From Rhodobacter capsulatus (GTDB lineage Bacteria > Pseudomonadota > Alphaproteobacteria > Rhodobacterales > Rhodobacteraceae), in NCBI RefSeq assembly GCF_005144475.1, contig NZ_SWJZ01000008.1, forward strand, positions 124,001-188,000: a stretch of DNA of 64,000 nt. The letters run 5' to 3'. Below the pieces are notes generated by a model, which was not told the DNA's origin, did no database searches, and was given only the letters and a program-made list of their open reading frames with translations. A program made the translations under genes and the position numbers. Below, piece by piece: positions 46,169 through 55,963 of this stretch (positions within the stretch are counted from its first letter, which is position 1; every line of letters starts with the position of its first letter).

Positions 46169-46837
46169 ATGCGCGAAGATGCACTCCCACCCGACTCGGG
46201 CCTCAAGGCCGGGGGAACCGCCGGGGCACTGGTGGCAACGGCGATCGAGATTTTCGGGCGCAAGGGCTTTGACGCGACCTCGACCCGCGAAATCGCTGCG
46301 GCGGCGGGCACCAACATCGCCGCGATTTCCTATCATTTCGGTGGCAAGGCGGGACTGCGCCTGGCCTGTGCCGAGGCTTTTGCGGCCCATGTCGGCGGCC
46401 TGATCGACAGCCTGACAGCGCAGGACCCCGTGACGGCCGAGGCGGCCCGGGCGCTGCTGGTGACGTTGATCGACCGTCTTGCCCGCCATCTGATCGGCGC
46501 CGCGGAGATGAGACCCTTCGCCGCTTTCGCCCTGCGCGAAATCTCGGACGGCGGACCGGGCACCGACATCCTCTACACGGCGCTGATCGGCCCCGCGCAT
46601 CGACGCCTGTGCCGGCTCTGCGCCCTGGCGACCGGCGAAGACCCCGAAGCCGAGCCGGTCAAGCTCTTCGTCTTCAGCCTGATCGGTCAGATCCTTTACT
46701 TCCGCATCGGCGCCGCCATCGTCACCCGCCGCATGGGCTGGTCCGACATCGGCCCCGACGAGACCGAGAAGATCGTCGCCGTGCTGCAAGCCAATCTCTC
46801 GACCCAGATCGCCGCCAGACGGAGGTTCCCGGAATGA
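46169..46837 (+). CDS. TetR-family regulator, CecR (YbiH)-like
   Basis: A 222-residue repressor. The N-terminal helix-turn-helix is ALVATAIEIFGRKGFDATST then REIAAAAGTNIAAISYHFGG, typical for TetR. The C-terminal domain (IGPAHRRLCRLCALATGEDP and FSLIGQILYFRIGA) resembles the DUF1956/CecR type. In Escherichia coli CecR sits before ybhG-F-S-R, an exporter similar to the one that follows here. It probably represses its own operon through the palindrome just upstream. Effector unknown. Confidence 0.85.
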   Translation: MREDALPPDSGLKAGGTAGALVATAIEIFGRKGFDATSTREIAAAAGTNIAAISYHFGGKAGLRLACAEAFAAHVGGLIDSLTAQDPVTAEAARALLVTLIDRLARHLIGAAEMRPFAAFALREISDGGPGTDILYTALIGPAHRRLCRLCALATGEDPEAEPVKLFVFSLIGQILYFRIGAAIVTRRMGWSDIGPDETEKIVAVLQANLSTQIAARRRFPE

Positions 46838-47781
46838 CGCTGTGCTCGCTGCCCCTGATCGCCGCGCTGTTGAGCGGTTGCGCCACGCCGCTGCCGCTTG
46901 CGACCGGCTATGTCGAGGGCGACCATGTGATGATCGCCCCCGTCTCGGTGGCGGAACTGGCCAGCCTGTCAGTCACGCGCGGGCAGCGGGTGCGGGCGGG
47001 CGCGCAACTGGCCGAGCAGGAAAGCCGCGATGCGCGGATTGCCGTCGAGCAGGCGACCGCGGCTTTGGCGCAGGCGGAAAGCCAGCTTGAAAACCTGCGC
47101 GAGGGCAAACGCCCCGAGGAAATCCGGGTGATCGCGGCGGCGCTGGCCTCGGCCAGGGCGCAGGCGGCCGAGAGGGAACGCACGGCGCTGCGGTTCGCGG
47201 CGCTGGAAAACCGCGGCGCGGCGACCCCGGCCCAACGCGAGGATGCACAGACGGCGCTGACCATGGCGCAGGCGAAGGTGGCCGAGATCGAGGCCAATCT
47301 GGCCGTGGCCCGCCTGCCCGCCCGCAAGCCCGAAATCGCCGCCGCCGAGGCCGCCGTCCGTGCCGGTCAGGCCGGGCTTGAGCAGGCGAAATGGGTGCTG
47401 GAGAAACGCCGACTGACCGCCCCCGTCGACGGGGTGATCTCGGATCTGCTGCGGCGGCCGGGGGAGATTTCGGGGCCAACGGCGCCGGTCCTGACGATGT
47501 TGCCCGATCATGCGGTGAAGCTGCGGCTGTATCTGCCCGAAGCGCAGCTGGCGCAGGTGCACGCGGGCACCAGGCTGGAGGTGCAGTGCGACGGCTGCGC
47601 CCCGGGTCTGACGGCGACGGTCTCCTATGTTGCCGACGGGCCGGAATTCACCCCGCCGGTGATCTATTCGCCGCAGAACCGCCAGAAGCTGGTCTACCTG
47701 CTTGAAGCGCGGCCGGACACGGAGACCGGGTTGAAACCCGGTCAGATCGTTGATGTGACGCTGGCAGGGGCGCGCAGATGA
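46834..47781 (+). CDS. HlyD-type periplasmic adaptor, lipoprotein (YbhG-like)
   Basis: A 315-residue membrane fusion protein. A lipobox ALLSGC puts the lipidated Cys at residue 16. A lipoyl-like half (SVTRGQRVRAGAQLAEQES), a long coiled-coil hairpin (about 65-190, A/E/Q/R-rich) and the second half LTAPVDGVISDLLRRPGEIS follow, then a beta-barrel with GLKPGQIVDVTL. It links an inner-membrane ABC exporter to the outer membrane. It overlaps both the regulator and the ATPase gene by four bases. Confidence 0.88.
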   Translation: MTLCSLPLIAALLSGCATPLPLATGYVEGDHVMIAPVSVAELASLSVTRGQRVRAGAQLAEQESRDARIAVEQATAALAQAESQLENLREGKRPEEIRVIAAALASARAQAAERERTALRFAALENRGAATPAQREDAQTALTMAQAKVAEIEANLAVARLPARKPEIAAAEAAVRAGQAGLEQAKWVLEKRRLTAPVDGVISDLLRRPGEISGPTAPVLTMLPDHAVKLRLYLPEAQLAQVHAGTRLEVQCDGCAPGLTATVSYVADGPEFTPPVIYSPQNRQKLVYLLEARPDTETGLKPGQIVDVTLAGARR

Positions 47782-48695
47782 CGGCGCCCGCCATTGCCGT
47801 GACCGATTTGACGAAACGGTTCGGCAAGCGGACCGTGGTGGATCGGGTCTCGATCCGCGTGCAACCGGGCGAGATCGTCGGCTTTCTGGGCCCGAACGGC
47901 TCTGGCAAGACGACGACGATCCGGATGATGTGCGGCTTGCTGACCCCGGATGCGGGGTATGGCCGCGTGCTGGACCACGACATCTTGCGGGAACAAGCCG
48001 CGATCAAGCGCGAAGTCGGCTACATGACCCAGCGCTTCAGCTTTTATGAAGACCTGACCATCGCGGAAAACCTGAGCTTCGTTGCGGGCGTCTACGGCCT
48101 GCCCGCCGATGCCGTCGCCGGGACGCTCGCCGATCTGGGCCTGACCAGCCGCCGCGCGCAACTGGCCGGATCGCTCTCGGGCGGCTGGAAACAGCGCCTC
48201 GCCTTGGCCGCCTGCCTGATGCACCGGCCGAAACTGCTGATGCTCGACGAACCCACCGCGGGCGTCGATCCGAAGGCCCGGCGGGACTTCTGGGATGAAA
48301 TCCACGCCCGCGCCGCCAATGGCCTGACCGTCCTTGTCTCCACCCATTACATGGACGAGGCCGAGCGCTGCCACCGGATAAACTACATTTCCTACGGCAG
48401 GCTGATCTCGCAGGGCACGGTGGCCGAGGTGATCGCGGCGGCGGGCCTTGTCACCGTGATCCTGCGCGGCGGGCGCACCGCAGAAGCACAGGTCCGCCTG
48501 ACCGGACAGGCGGGCGTCGATCAGGTGGCGCATTGGGGCGCGGACCTGCATGTGATCGGCCGCGACGGCACCGCCCTGCGCCGCGCCGCCTCCGAGGTCG
48601 CCAAGGCGACCGGCGGTCAGATCCTTGAGGCCGAAACCAGCCTTGAGGACGTGTTCATCCAGCTGATGGGCGCGTCAAAGGACAACATGTCATGA
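47778..48695 (+). CDS. ABC exporter ATP-binding protein
   Basis: A 305-residue ATPase with Walker A GPNGSGKTT, Q-loop TQRFSFYEDLT, signature LSGGWKQRLALAACL, Walker B LLMLDEPTAGVDP and switch His in VSTHYMDEA. The ECXXX-like FYEDLT and LSGGWKQR pattern is that of ABC-2/drug-exporter ATPases (CcmA, YbhF halves). It carries one ATPase domain, unlike the double-domain YbhF, so it should act as a homodimer. Confidence 0.92.
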   Translation: MTAPAIAVTDLTKRFGKRTVVDRVSIRVQPGEIVGFLGPNGSGKTTTIRMMCGLLTPDAGYGRVLDHDILREQAAIKREVGYMTQRFSFYEDLTIAENLSFVAGVYGLPADAVAGTLADLGLTSRRAQLAGSLSGGWKQRLALAACLMHRPKLLMLDEPTAGVDPKARRDFWDEIHARAANGLTVLVSTHYMDEAERCHRINYISYGRLISQGTVAEVIAAAGLVTVILRGGRTAEAQVRLTGQAGVDQVAHWGADLHVIGRDGTALRRAASEVAKATGGQILEAETSLEDVFIQLMGASKDNMS

Positions 48696-49828
48696 CCCGT
48701 TTCCTGTCTTTCCGCCGCCTGTTCACCATCATCCGCAAGGAGGCGGTGCAGATGCGCCGCGACCGCATCACCTTCGCGATGATGCTGGGCGTGCCGCTGA
48801 TGCAATTGATGCTCTTCGGTTTTGCGATCAACAATGACCCCAAGGGCCTGCCCGCCGCGCTCGTCGCGCCCACGCAGGACCGCTATTCCCGCGCCCTTGT
48901 CAGCGCGCTGGAACTGACCGGCTATTACCGCTTCACCCATCCGCAAGCCACCGCGACCGAGGCCGAACGGCTGATCGCCACCGGACAGGTCAGTTTCGTC
49001 GTCACCGTGCCCTCGGATTTCGGCCGCAAGGTGATCCGCGGCGAACATCCGCAGATATTGATCGAGGCCGACGCGACCGATCCCGCCGTGGCCTCGGGCG
49101 CGATCGGCACCTTGGGGACCGTCGCGGCGCAGGCGCTTTTGCGCGAAAGCGGCACCGAGGCCGAGGCCACGGCCAGCGCGGCGCACAGGCTCGAGGTCGT
49201 CGTGCACCGCCGCTACAACCCCGAGGGCGTCACGCAATACAACATCGTCCCCGGGCTTCTGGGGGTGATCTTGCAGATGACGATGGTGATGATGACCGCG
49301 ATGGCGCTGACCCGGGAAATCGAGCGCGGCACGATGGAAAACCTGCTCTCGATGCCGGTCACGCCGATCGAGGTGATGCTGGGCAAGGTGCTGCCGTTTT
49401 TCGTCGTCGGCGCGGTGCAGGTCAGCGTGGTGCTGATCGCGGCGAAAACGATTTTCGGCGTGCCTTTTGTCGGCAGCCTTTGGCTGTTGATGCTCGGCGT
49501 GCTGGTCTTCGTGATGGCGCTGGTGGTGCTGGGCTATGTCTTCTCGACGCTGGCCCGCACGCAGATGCAGGCGATGCAGCTGACCTTCTTCTACTTCCTG
49601 CCGTCGATCCTGCTCTCGGGCTTCATGTTCCCGTTTCGCGGCATGCCGACCTGGGCGCAATGGATCGGCGAAACGCTTCCCCTCACCCATTTCCTGCGCC
49701 TGATCCGAGGGGTGATGCTGAAGGGCGCAACTTTGGCCGACATCGCGCAGCCGCTGCTGACGCTGACCGGCTTTGCCGTCTTCTTCTCGCTTCTGGCGCT
49801 GAGCCGGTTCCGCCAGACGCTTGATTGA
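48692..49828 (+). CDS. ABC-2 type exporter permease (YbhS/YbhR-like)
   Basis: A 378-residue membrane protein with one N-terminal helix (about 25-45), a large periplasmic loop (50-180), then five helices in the C-terminal half. The motifs YNPEGVTQYNIVPGLLGVIL, REIERGTMENLLSMPVTPIE and FPFRGMPTWAQWIGETLPLTHFLR (two blocks) are typical of the ABC-2 permease family. A single permease gene implies a homodimer. Last gene of the operon; a terminator overlaps its stop. Confidence 0.92.
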   Translation: MTRFLSFRRLFTIIRKEAVQMRRDRITFAMMLGVPLMQLMLFGFAINNDPKGLPAALVAPTQDRYSRALVSALELTGYYRFTHPQATATEAERLIATGQVSFVVTVPSDFGRKVIRGEHPQILIEADATDPAVASGAIGTLGTVAAQALLRESGTEAEATASAAHRLEVVVHRRYNPEGVTQYNIVPGLLGVILQMTMVMMTAMALTREIERGTMENLLSMPVTPIEVMLGKVLPFFVVGAVQVSVVLIAAKTIFGVPFVGSLWLLMLGVLVFVMALVVLGYVFSTLARTQMQAMQLTFFYFLPSILLSGFMFPFRGMPTWAQWIGETLPLTHFLRLIRGVMLKGATLADIAQPLLTLTGFAVFFSLLALSRFRQTLD

Positions 49829-49853
49829 AAAGGGCCGCTTGCGCGGCCCTTTT
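49828..49853. terminator. Bidirectional terminator between exporter operon and xylA
   Basis: An 11-bp perfect stem AAAAGGGCCGC/GCGGCCCTTTT with TTGC loop; A-run on one side and T-run on the other let it work for both convergent transcripts. Confidence 0.9.
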
Positions 49854-49858
49854 GGGGT

Positions 49859-51160
49859 TCAGACGAACCGGTTCCACAGGTTTTCGAGCCGCTCTTGCCG
49901 CCCCGATTTCGGCTGCGGGTTGATGCCTTTCGCCCGCACCAGCGCCTCGATCGAGGCCAGATCCGAGCCGAGCATCGTCTTTGCCTCGGCCGTGTCCCAA
50001 CCCGCATAACGCGCCTTGCGATTGGCTTCGAGCCCGCCATCTTCCAAAAGCGCCGCCGCCGCCTTCAGCGCCCGGGCGCAAACATCCATCGCCCCGACAT
50101 GGCCGAGGATCAGATCCTCCGGGTCGATCGACTGACGGCGGATCTTCGCGTCGAAATTGGTGCCGCCGGTGGTGAAGCCGCCCGCTTTCAGCACCTCGTA
50201 ATAGGCCCGCGCCATCTCGGGAACCGAATCCGGGAACTGGTCGGTGTCCCAGCCCGATTGGTAATCGTTGCGGTTCATGTCAATCGAACCAAGGATGCCA
50301 AGCGAAGCCGCCAGCGCCAGTTCATGCTCGAAACTGTGCCCGGCCAGGATCGCGTGACCCTGTTCGATGTTCACCTTGACCTCGTTTTCCAGCCCGAAGC
50401 GTTTCAGGAAGCCGTAAACGGTGGCCACATCGTAGTCATATTGATGCTTCGACGGCTCCTGCGGTTTCGGCTCGATCAGGATCGTGCCCTTGAAGCCGAT
50501 CTTGTGCTTGTAGTCGACGACCATCTGCAGGAAGCGCCCGGCCTGCTCCGCCTCGCGGGTCAGATCGGTGTTCAGAAGCGTTTCATAGCCCTCGCGGCCG
50601 CCCCAAAGCACATAGTTGGCGCCGCCAAGCTTGTGCGTGGCATCCATGCAGGTCTTCACCGTCGCGGCAGACCAGGCAAAGACCTCCGGATCGGGGTTCG
50701 TCGCCGCGCCCGACATGAAGCGGCGGTGGCTGAACAGATTCGCCGTGCCCCACAGAAGCTTGGTGTTCGAGCCCGCCATCTTCTCGCCGATGTAATCGAC
50801 GATCACTTCCAGATTGCGGGTGTTTTCCGCGAAATCCCTGCCCTCGGGGCGGATGTCGGCATCGTGGAAGCAGAAGAACGGCGCGCCGAGAATATCGAAC
50901 ATTTCGAAGGCCACATCGGCTTTCAGCTTCGCCAGATCAAGCGTGTCGCCAAACCACGGCCGTTCAAAGGTCTGCCCGCCAAAGGGGTCGCCGCCCGGCC
51001 AGGCGAAGCTGTGCCACCAGGCGATGGCAAAGCGCAGATGCTCGGCCATCGTCTTGCCCATCACCACTTCCGTGGGGTTGTAGTGCCGGAAGGCGAATTC
51101 GTTCGTCGAAGTCGGGCCCTCGTAGCGGATGGCGGGAATACCCTTGAAGAAGTCGGTCAT
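49859..51160 (-). CDS. xylA: Xylose isomerase
   Basis: A 433-residue TIM-barrel enzyme that converts D-xylose to D-xylulose with two divalent metals. Visible features are [22 protein letters not shown] (catalytic His-Asp), [34 protein letters not shown] (metal ligands) and [18 protein letters not shown]. Group II length. It overlaps xylB by four bases and is last in the xyl block. Confidence 0.97.
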   Translation of the reverse strand: MTDFFKGIPAIRYEGPTSTNEFAFRHYNPTEVVMGKTMAEHLRFAIAWWHSFAWPGGDPFGGQTFERPWFGDTLDLAKLKADVAFEMFDILGAPFFCFHDADIRPEGRDFAENTRNLEVIVDYIGEKMAGSNTKLLWGTANLFSHRRFMSGAATNPDPEVFAWSAATVKTCMDATHKLGGANYVLWGGREGYETLLNTDLTREAEQAGRFLQMVVDYKHKIGFKGTILIEPKPQEPSKHQYDYDVATVYGFLKRFGLENEVKVNIEQGHAILAGHSFEHELALAASLGILGSIDMNRNDYQSGWDTDQFPDSVPEMARAYYEVLKAGGFTTGGTNFDAKIRRQSIDPEDLILGHVGAMDVCARALKAAAALLEDGGLEANRKARYAGWDTAEAKTMLGSDLASIEALVRAKGINPQPKSGRQERLENLWNRFV

Positions 51161-52593
51161 GTCAGTCCCCGGATTGCGGCCTGCGCCGCGCGGTAGCGGG
51201 CATGGCCTTCGTCGAATGCCGATGACAGCGCCGAAACCGGCTCTATCACGGCGGAAATCACCGGTTGCGCGGCCACTTCGGCCCCGGCCCCGGTTGCGGC
51301 CATCAAGGCCAGTCGTGCGGCGCCAAAGGCTCCGCCGAAATCCCCCGCCACCGGCAGGGAAACAGGGGTGCCCAGCGCCGTCGCGATCGCCTGACACCAA
51401 TAGGTGGATTTTGAGCCGCCGCCGACGGCCAGCAGGCTGTCGATGCGGGTGCCGGTCGCCGCCAGGGCATCGCGGCAATCGCGGATCGCAAAGGTCACGC
51501 CTTCCAGCACCGCCCGCGTCGCGGCGTCACGATCCGTCGCATGTTCCAGCCCGATGAAGGCGCCACGGATCGCGGCATCGTTCAGCGGCGTGCGCTCACC
51601 GCCCAAGTAAGGCAGGAATCGGGTCTTTCCGGGCGGTTGCAACGCACCAAGACCCGCGGTCAGATCCTTGGGCGAGGCCCCGGCAAGGCGCGAAAACCAA
51701 TTGAGCGCATCGGTGGCGGCGAGGATCACCCCCATCTGATGCCAGGTTCCCGGCAGCGCATGGCAAAAGGTATGCACAGCCGTCGCGGCATCGGGCTGAT
51801 AGCCGTCATTCGCCGCAAAAAGCACCCCCGAGGTGCCAAGCGAGACAAAGGCCTGCCCGGCCTTCACCACGCCGACGCCGATCCCCGAGGCGGCATTGTC
51901 GCCCCCGCCCCCGGCCACGACGACGCCCGCGGGCATCCCGAAGCGTTCGGCCAAATCGGCTCTGATCTTGCCCGAAACCTCGGATCCTTCGACCAGACGC
52001 GGCATCTGATCGCGCCGCATGCCCGAGGCTTTCAGCAATTCCTCGGACCAGTCGCGGCGGCCGACATCAAGCCAAGCCGTGCCCGCCGCATCGGACATTT
52101 CCGCCACATGCTCGCCGGTCAGCCAGAGCCGCAGATAATCTTTCGGCAAAAGCACCTTCGCGACGCGGGCGAAGATCTCGGGCTCGTGCCGGGCGACCCA
52201 GCACAGTTTCGGCGCGGTGAAACCCGGAAAGACGATGTTGCCCGAAAGCGCCCGAAAGATCGGGTTGGCATCCAATTCGGCGGCTTCCACATGGCTGCGG
52301 GTGTCGTTCCACAGGATGCAGGGCCGCAGCACGTCATCGGAGGCATCGAGCAGCGTCGCCCCGTGCATCTGCCCGGAAAGCCCGATGCCGCGCAGCTGCC
52401 CCAGACCGAAACCCGCCAACGCGGCCAGCACCTTTTCCGCGGCGCCGATCCAGTCGGCGGGCGCCTGTTCCGACCAGCCCTCCTGCGGGCGCGACACCGT
52501 CAGGGGCGCCGTCGCCTCGGCCAGGATCTGCTGATCCGCGTCGATCAGGATGCCCTTGAGCCCCGAGGTGCCCAGATCCAATCCCAGATACAT
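51157..52593 (-). CDS. xylB: Xylulokinase
   Basis: A 478-residue FGGY-family kinase giving xylulose 5-phosphate. N-terminal [17 protein letters not shown] is the ATPase phosphate loop; substrate loops [11 protein letters not shown] and the C-terminal [18 protein letters not shown] are typical. It starts with the ATG that overlaps the upstream ATPase gene stop (TGATG). Confidence 0.95.
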   Translation of the reverse strand: MYLGLDLGTSGLKGILIDADQQILAEATAPLTVSRPQEGWSEQAPADWIGAAEKVLAALAGFGLGQLRGIGLSGQMHGATLLDASDDVLRPCILWNDTRSHVEAAELDANPIFRALSGNIVFPGFTAPKLCWVARHEPEIFARVAKVLLPKDYLRLWLTGEHVAEMSDAAGTAWLDVGRRDWSEELLKASGMRRDQMPRLVEGSEVSGKIRADLAERFGMPAGVVVAGGGGDNAASGIGVGVVKAGQAFVSLGTSGVLFAANDGYQPDAATAVHTFCHALPGTWHQMGVILAATDALNWFSRLAGASPKDLTAGLGALQPPGKTRFLPYLGGERTPLNDAAIRGAFIGLEHATDRDAATRAVLEGVTFAIRDCRDALAATGTRIDSLLAVGGGSKSTYWCQAIATALGTPVSLPVAGDFGGAFGAARLALMAATGAGAEVAAQPVISAVIEPVSALSSAFDEGHARYRAAQAAIRGLT

Positions 52594-53354
52594 CAGCAGG
52601 CCACCCCCTCGGGCTTCTTGCCAAGGATGATCATGCCCAGAATGTCCTCGTCGGTGACATCCTTGACGTTCACCGTGCCGACCAGCTGGCCGTTCTTCAT
52701 CACCGAGGCGCGGTCGCACAGCCGCATGACGTTGTGGATGTCATGCTCGATCAGGAAGATGCCCAGACCCTGCGCCTTCAGCTCCTCGATCAGTTCCGCC
52801 ACCATCTGGGTTTCATGCGGGCCCAGCGCGGCGGTGGGCTCGTCCATGATCAGGATACGCGCGTTGAAATAGACCGCCCGCGCGATCGCCACCGACTGCC
52901 GCTGCCCGCCCGAGAGCGCCTTCACCGGCTCCTTGAACTTGCGGAAGTTCGGATTGAGCCGCCCCATGATCTTGCGGGTCTCGGCCTCCATCTGCGCATC
53001 ATCGACGAAGCCGAAAGGCGTCACCAATTCGCGGCCCAGAAACAGGTTCGAGGCCGCATCAAGGTTATCGGCCAGCGCCAGCGTCTGATAGATCGTCTCG
53101 ATGTTATAAGCGCGGGCATCGCGCGGATTGCGGATCTCGGCCTTTTCGCCGTTGATGTAGATGGCGCCCGAGTCCATCTGGTAAGCACCCGACAGGCACT
53201 TGATCAGGGTCGATTTGCCCGCGCCATTATGGCCCAGCAGACCGACGACCTCGCCCGGATAAAGGTCGATGGTGACATGATCCACCGCCTTGATGCCACC
53301 AAAGGCGATCGAGACGTCGCGCATCTCGACCAGAGGGGTTCCGCGGGTGCTCAT
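52593..53354 (-). CDS. xylG: Xylose ABC transporter ATP-binding protein
   Basis: A 253-residue ABC ATPase with Walker [10 protein letters not shown], signature [17 protein letters not shown] and Walker [13 protein letters not shown]. It has a single nucleotide-binding domain, unlike the tandem XylG of Escherichia coli (about 510); FrcA-like single forms are known in alphaproteobacteria and act as dimers. It overlaps xylH by four bases. Confidence 0.92.
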   Translation of the reverse strand: MSTRGTPLVEMRDVSIAFGGIKAVDHVTIDLYPGEVVGLLGHNGAGKSTLIKCLSGAYQMDSGAIYINGEKAEIRNPRDARAYNIETIYQTLALADNLDAASNLFLGRELVTPFGFVDDAQMEAETRKIMGRLNPNFRKFKEPVKALSGGQRQSVAIARAVYFNARILIMDEPTAALGPHETQMVAELIEELKAQGLGIFLIEHDIHNVMRLCDRASVMKNGQLVGTVNVKDVTDEDILGMIILGKKPEGVAC

Positions 53355-54640
53355 ACCTTTTCCCCCGTGCGCTTGCGGTATTGAATGTCGATCCAGACGG
53401 CCAGAACCAGCACGCCGCCGACGACGATGTTCTGGAACGGCGCATCGACGCCGACCATCGCCATGCCCGATTGCAGCGATTGCATGATCACCGCGCCCAG
53501 AACGGCGCCATAGATCGTGCCGATGCCCCCGGCCAGGGCCGTGCCGCCGATGACGGCTGCCGCGATCACGCGCAGCTCATCGAGCGAGCCGATGTCGTTG
53601 GTGTGGTTCGCCAGACGCGCCTGTGCCACCATGGCGGAAATCGCGCACAGAACCCCCATCAGGGTGAAGATCTTCACCGTCAGCATCCGGGTGTTGATGC
53701 CGGACAGTTCCGCCGCATCCGGGTTGCCGCCAGCGGCGAAGATGTAGCGGCCAAGCCGGGTCTTGCGGGCGATCAGCGTCATCACCACGACGATCACGAC
53801 CAGCATCAGCACCGAAATCGGCAGGCCGAAGTAATCGATGTAGCCTTCGGGCATCACCTCGCCGCGGGCCTCGAATTCGCGCTTCAGACGGCCGACCGGG
53901 ATCGCATAGCTGTTCAGGATCGCGACGAAGCCAAGGATCGCCGCGACAGCGGTGGCCATCAACGCGCCCTCGGCCCAGAGCGGCTTCACCGGGAATTCAT
54001 GCCGGATCTTGGCCTGACGCGCCCGCCAGAGACCCAAAACCGCCAGAACCGAGAAGAAAATCGCCAAGGCCCAGGACAGGGCAGAGCCGACCGTGCCCTC
54101 GACGCCACCAAACAGCATGAAGGTCTGATCCAGCGGCCCGACCGTCTGCCCATCGGTCAGATACCAGCCGACGTTGCGCCAGATCAGCAGACCGCCCAGC
54201 GTCACGATGAAGGCCGGAATGCGCTGATACCCGATGAGCCAGCCGTTCAGCGCGCCGATCGCGGCGCCGGTCAGAAGGCCCGCGATCACCGTCAGCGGCA
54301 TCACCAGCGGATGGCCGATGCCGAAGACCTGGGGCAGCAGCTGCACCTGCATCACCCCCATCACCGAGGAGCAGATGGCCAGCACCGCGCCGACCGAAAG
54401 GTCGATATGCCGGGTGACGATGACGAAAACCATCCCGGTCGCCATGATCGCCACGGAGACGGTCTGGATCGACAGGTTGAAGATGTTGCGGGGCGTCAGA
54501 AAACGGCCGTCGGTGATCACGTTGAAGACAAGGCAGATCACGACGAAGGCGCCGATCATGCCCAGAAGCCGGGTGTCCAGCTCGAGCGACTGCAACAGCG
54601 TCCGCTTCTGCCCGCCGTCCTGCGGGGTCGGGGTGTTCAT
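53351..54640 (-). CDS. xylH: Xylose ABC transporter permease
   Basis: A 429-residue inner-membrane permease of the BPD_transp_2 family with about ten helices. Motifs are [40 protein letters not shown] (two blocks), [18 protein letters not shown] and [21 protein letters not shown]. It forms the channel for XylF-delivered sugar. Two hairpins, one with a U-run, lie between xylF and this gene. Confidence 0.94.
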   Translation of the reverse strand: MNTPTPQDGGQKRTLLQSLELDTRLLGMIGAFVVICLVFNVITDGRFLTPRNIFNLSIQTVSVAIMATGMVFVIVTRHIDLSVGAVLAICSSVMGVMQVQLLPQVFGIGHPLVMPLTVIAGLLTGAAIGALNGWLIGYQRIPAFIVTLGGLLIWRNVGWYLTDGQTVGPLDQTFMLFGGVEGTVGSALSWALAIFFSVLAVLGLWRARQAKIRHEFPVKPLWAEGALMATAVAAILGFVAILNSYAIPVGRLKREFEARGEVMPEGYIDYFGLPISVLMLVVIVVVMTLIARKTRLGRYIFAAGGNPDAAELSGINTRMLTVKIFTLMGVLCAISAMVAQARLANHTNDIGSLDELRVIAAAVIGGTALAGGIGTIYGAVLGAVIMQSLQSGMAMVGVDAPFQNIVVGGVLVLAVWIDIQYRKRTGEKV

Positions 54641-54654
54641 GGGGTATCCGATCG

Positions 54655-54678
54655 AAAAAGGGCGCCGCGGCGCTCTTT
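54655..54678 (-). terminator. Attenuator-like terminator before xylH
   Basis: On minus, AAAGAGCGCC (54678-54669) pairs with GGCGCCCTTT (54666-54657) with a wobble; the tract CTTTTT ends at 54655. It is 15 bases before the xylH start, so it may stop part of the transcripts after xylF. Confidence 0.5.
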
Positions 54679-54684
54679 GGAAGG

Positions 54685-54706
54685 GGGGCGGCCTGCGAGC
54701 CGCCCC
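54685..54706 (-). terminator. GC hairpin directly after xylF
   Basis: A perfect 8-bp stem GGGGCGGC/GCCGCCCC (54685-54692 with 54699-54706) and six-base loop, 18 bases past the xylF stop, no U-run. Likely a 3' stabiliser raising xylF mRNA over xylHG. Confidence 0.6.
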
Positions 54707-54724
54707 GGTTCAGATCAGCTCAGA

Positions 54725-55744
54725 TCAGTTGCACGGCGCCGGACCGGCACTCACGCCCTGACACAGCGCGTCCTTGGTGATCCAGCCCGCATCGACGACG
54801 GTCGCCAGATTGTCCTTGGTGATCGGCATCGGCGTCAGGAATTTGGCGGTCATCTTGGTCCCCGCGGGCGAGGTCCATTCGGTGGCCCCCGCAACGGATT
54901 TCATGTCGGCGCCCCCGGCCAGAGCCACGGCGATTTCGGCCGCGTTCTTGCCCAGCTCGCGCGCGTCCTTCCACACCGAAACCGTCTGCGTGCCCAGCGC
55001 CACCCGGTTCAGCGCGGCATGATCGCCATCCTGACCCGAGACCGGCACCACAAGCCCCTGCGCCGACAGCGCCGCCACGGCACCCCCGGCGGTGCCATCG
55101 TTCGAAGCCACGACCGCATCGACCTTGTTGTCATTCGCGGTCAGGATCTGTTCCATGTTGCGCTGCGCGTTCGCGGGCAGCCAGCCGTCGGTATAGGCTT
55201 CGCCGACGATCTTCACATCGCCCGCATCGATCGCGGCCTGCAGCACCTCTTGCTGACCGCCGCGCAGGAAGTCGGCGTTCGGATCGGTGGGCGAGCCCTT
55301 GATCATCACGTAGTTGCCCTTGGGCGCCGCAGCCAGAACTGCCCGCGCCTGCATCCGGCCCACTTCGGCATTGTCGAAGGTCAGGTAAAAGGCCCGCGGA
55401 TCCTCGATCAGACGGTCATAGGCGATGACCGGAATGCCCTCGTCGGCGGCGGCCTGCACGGCGGGGCCGATCGCCTCGGTGTCCTGCGCCAGCACGATCA
55501 GCGCATTCACGCCCTGCGCCATCAGCGATTCGATGTCCGAGAGCTGCTTGGCCGAGGACGATTGCGCATCGGCCGAGACATATTTCGCACCGGCGGCTTC
55601 CAGCGCAGCCTTGATCGCGGCCTCGTCGGTCTTCCAGCGCTCCTCCTGGAAGTTCGACCAGGACACGCCCACGGTCATGTCGGCAAAAGCCGTGGTGGCA
55701 AGGCCGGCCGTCAGCGCGACGGCGGCGAAAAGGGTTTTATACAT
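54725..55744 (-). CDS. xylF: D-xylose-binding periplasmic protein
   Basis: A 339-residue precursor; signal peptide [17 protein letters not shown]. The mature part has the sugar-binding protein pattern [20 protein letters not shown], then [30 protein letters not shown] (blocks) and [20 protein letters not shown], closely resembling XylF. It captures xylose in the periplasm. It is first of the xylFHG-BA transcript and divergent from the ROK regulator. Confidence 0.93.
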   Translation of the reverse strand: MYKTLFAAVALTAGLATTAFADMTVGVSWSNFQEERWKTDEAAIKAALEAAGAKYVSADAQSSSAKQLSDIESLMAQGVNALIVLAQDTEAIGPAVQAAADEGIPVIAYDRLIEDPRAFYLTFDNAEVGRMQARAVLAAAPKGNYVMIKGSPTDPNADFLRGGQQEVLQAAIDAGDVKIVGEAYTDGWLPANAQRNMEQILTANDNKVDAVVASNDGTAGGAVAALSAQGLVVPVSGQDGDHAALNRVALGTQTVSVWKDARELGKNAAEIAVALAGGADMKSVAGATEWTSPAGTKMTAKFLTPMPITKDNLATVVDAGWITKDALCQGVSAGPAPCN

Positions 55745-55816
55745 GTTCTCCTCCCGAGATGTGGCCCGACGGACCGACCTGACAGATTCGCCGGGATGGC
55801 AAGAGGATGAGTCGAA

Positions 55817-55842
55817 TAATTTTAGTTGTCAAAATAAAAATG
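55817..55842 (-). promoter_or_regulatory. xylF promoter region with AT-rich dyad
   Basis: A perfect -35 (TTGACA, minus strand 55832-55827) lies inside an AT-rich imperfect dyad, ATTTTA...TAAAAAT (55818-55841), the only AT-rich stretch in the divergent xylF/xylR gap. A good -10 is not seen. It is the best candidate operator for the ROK regulator. The rest of the 219-base gap shows no gene. Confidence 0.45.
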
Positions 55843-55963
55843 GGGCGCAAGAATGAAACTGACCAACGAAACGGCGGAAAATAGCTGCATCGCGGCAAGA
55901 ATGATCGCTGCAACGCGCTGATGTGCCGTCGTTTTGTTAATCCATTGAACGAAAGATGCCGTG

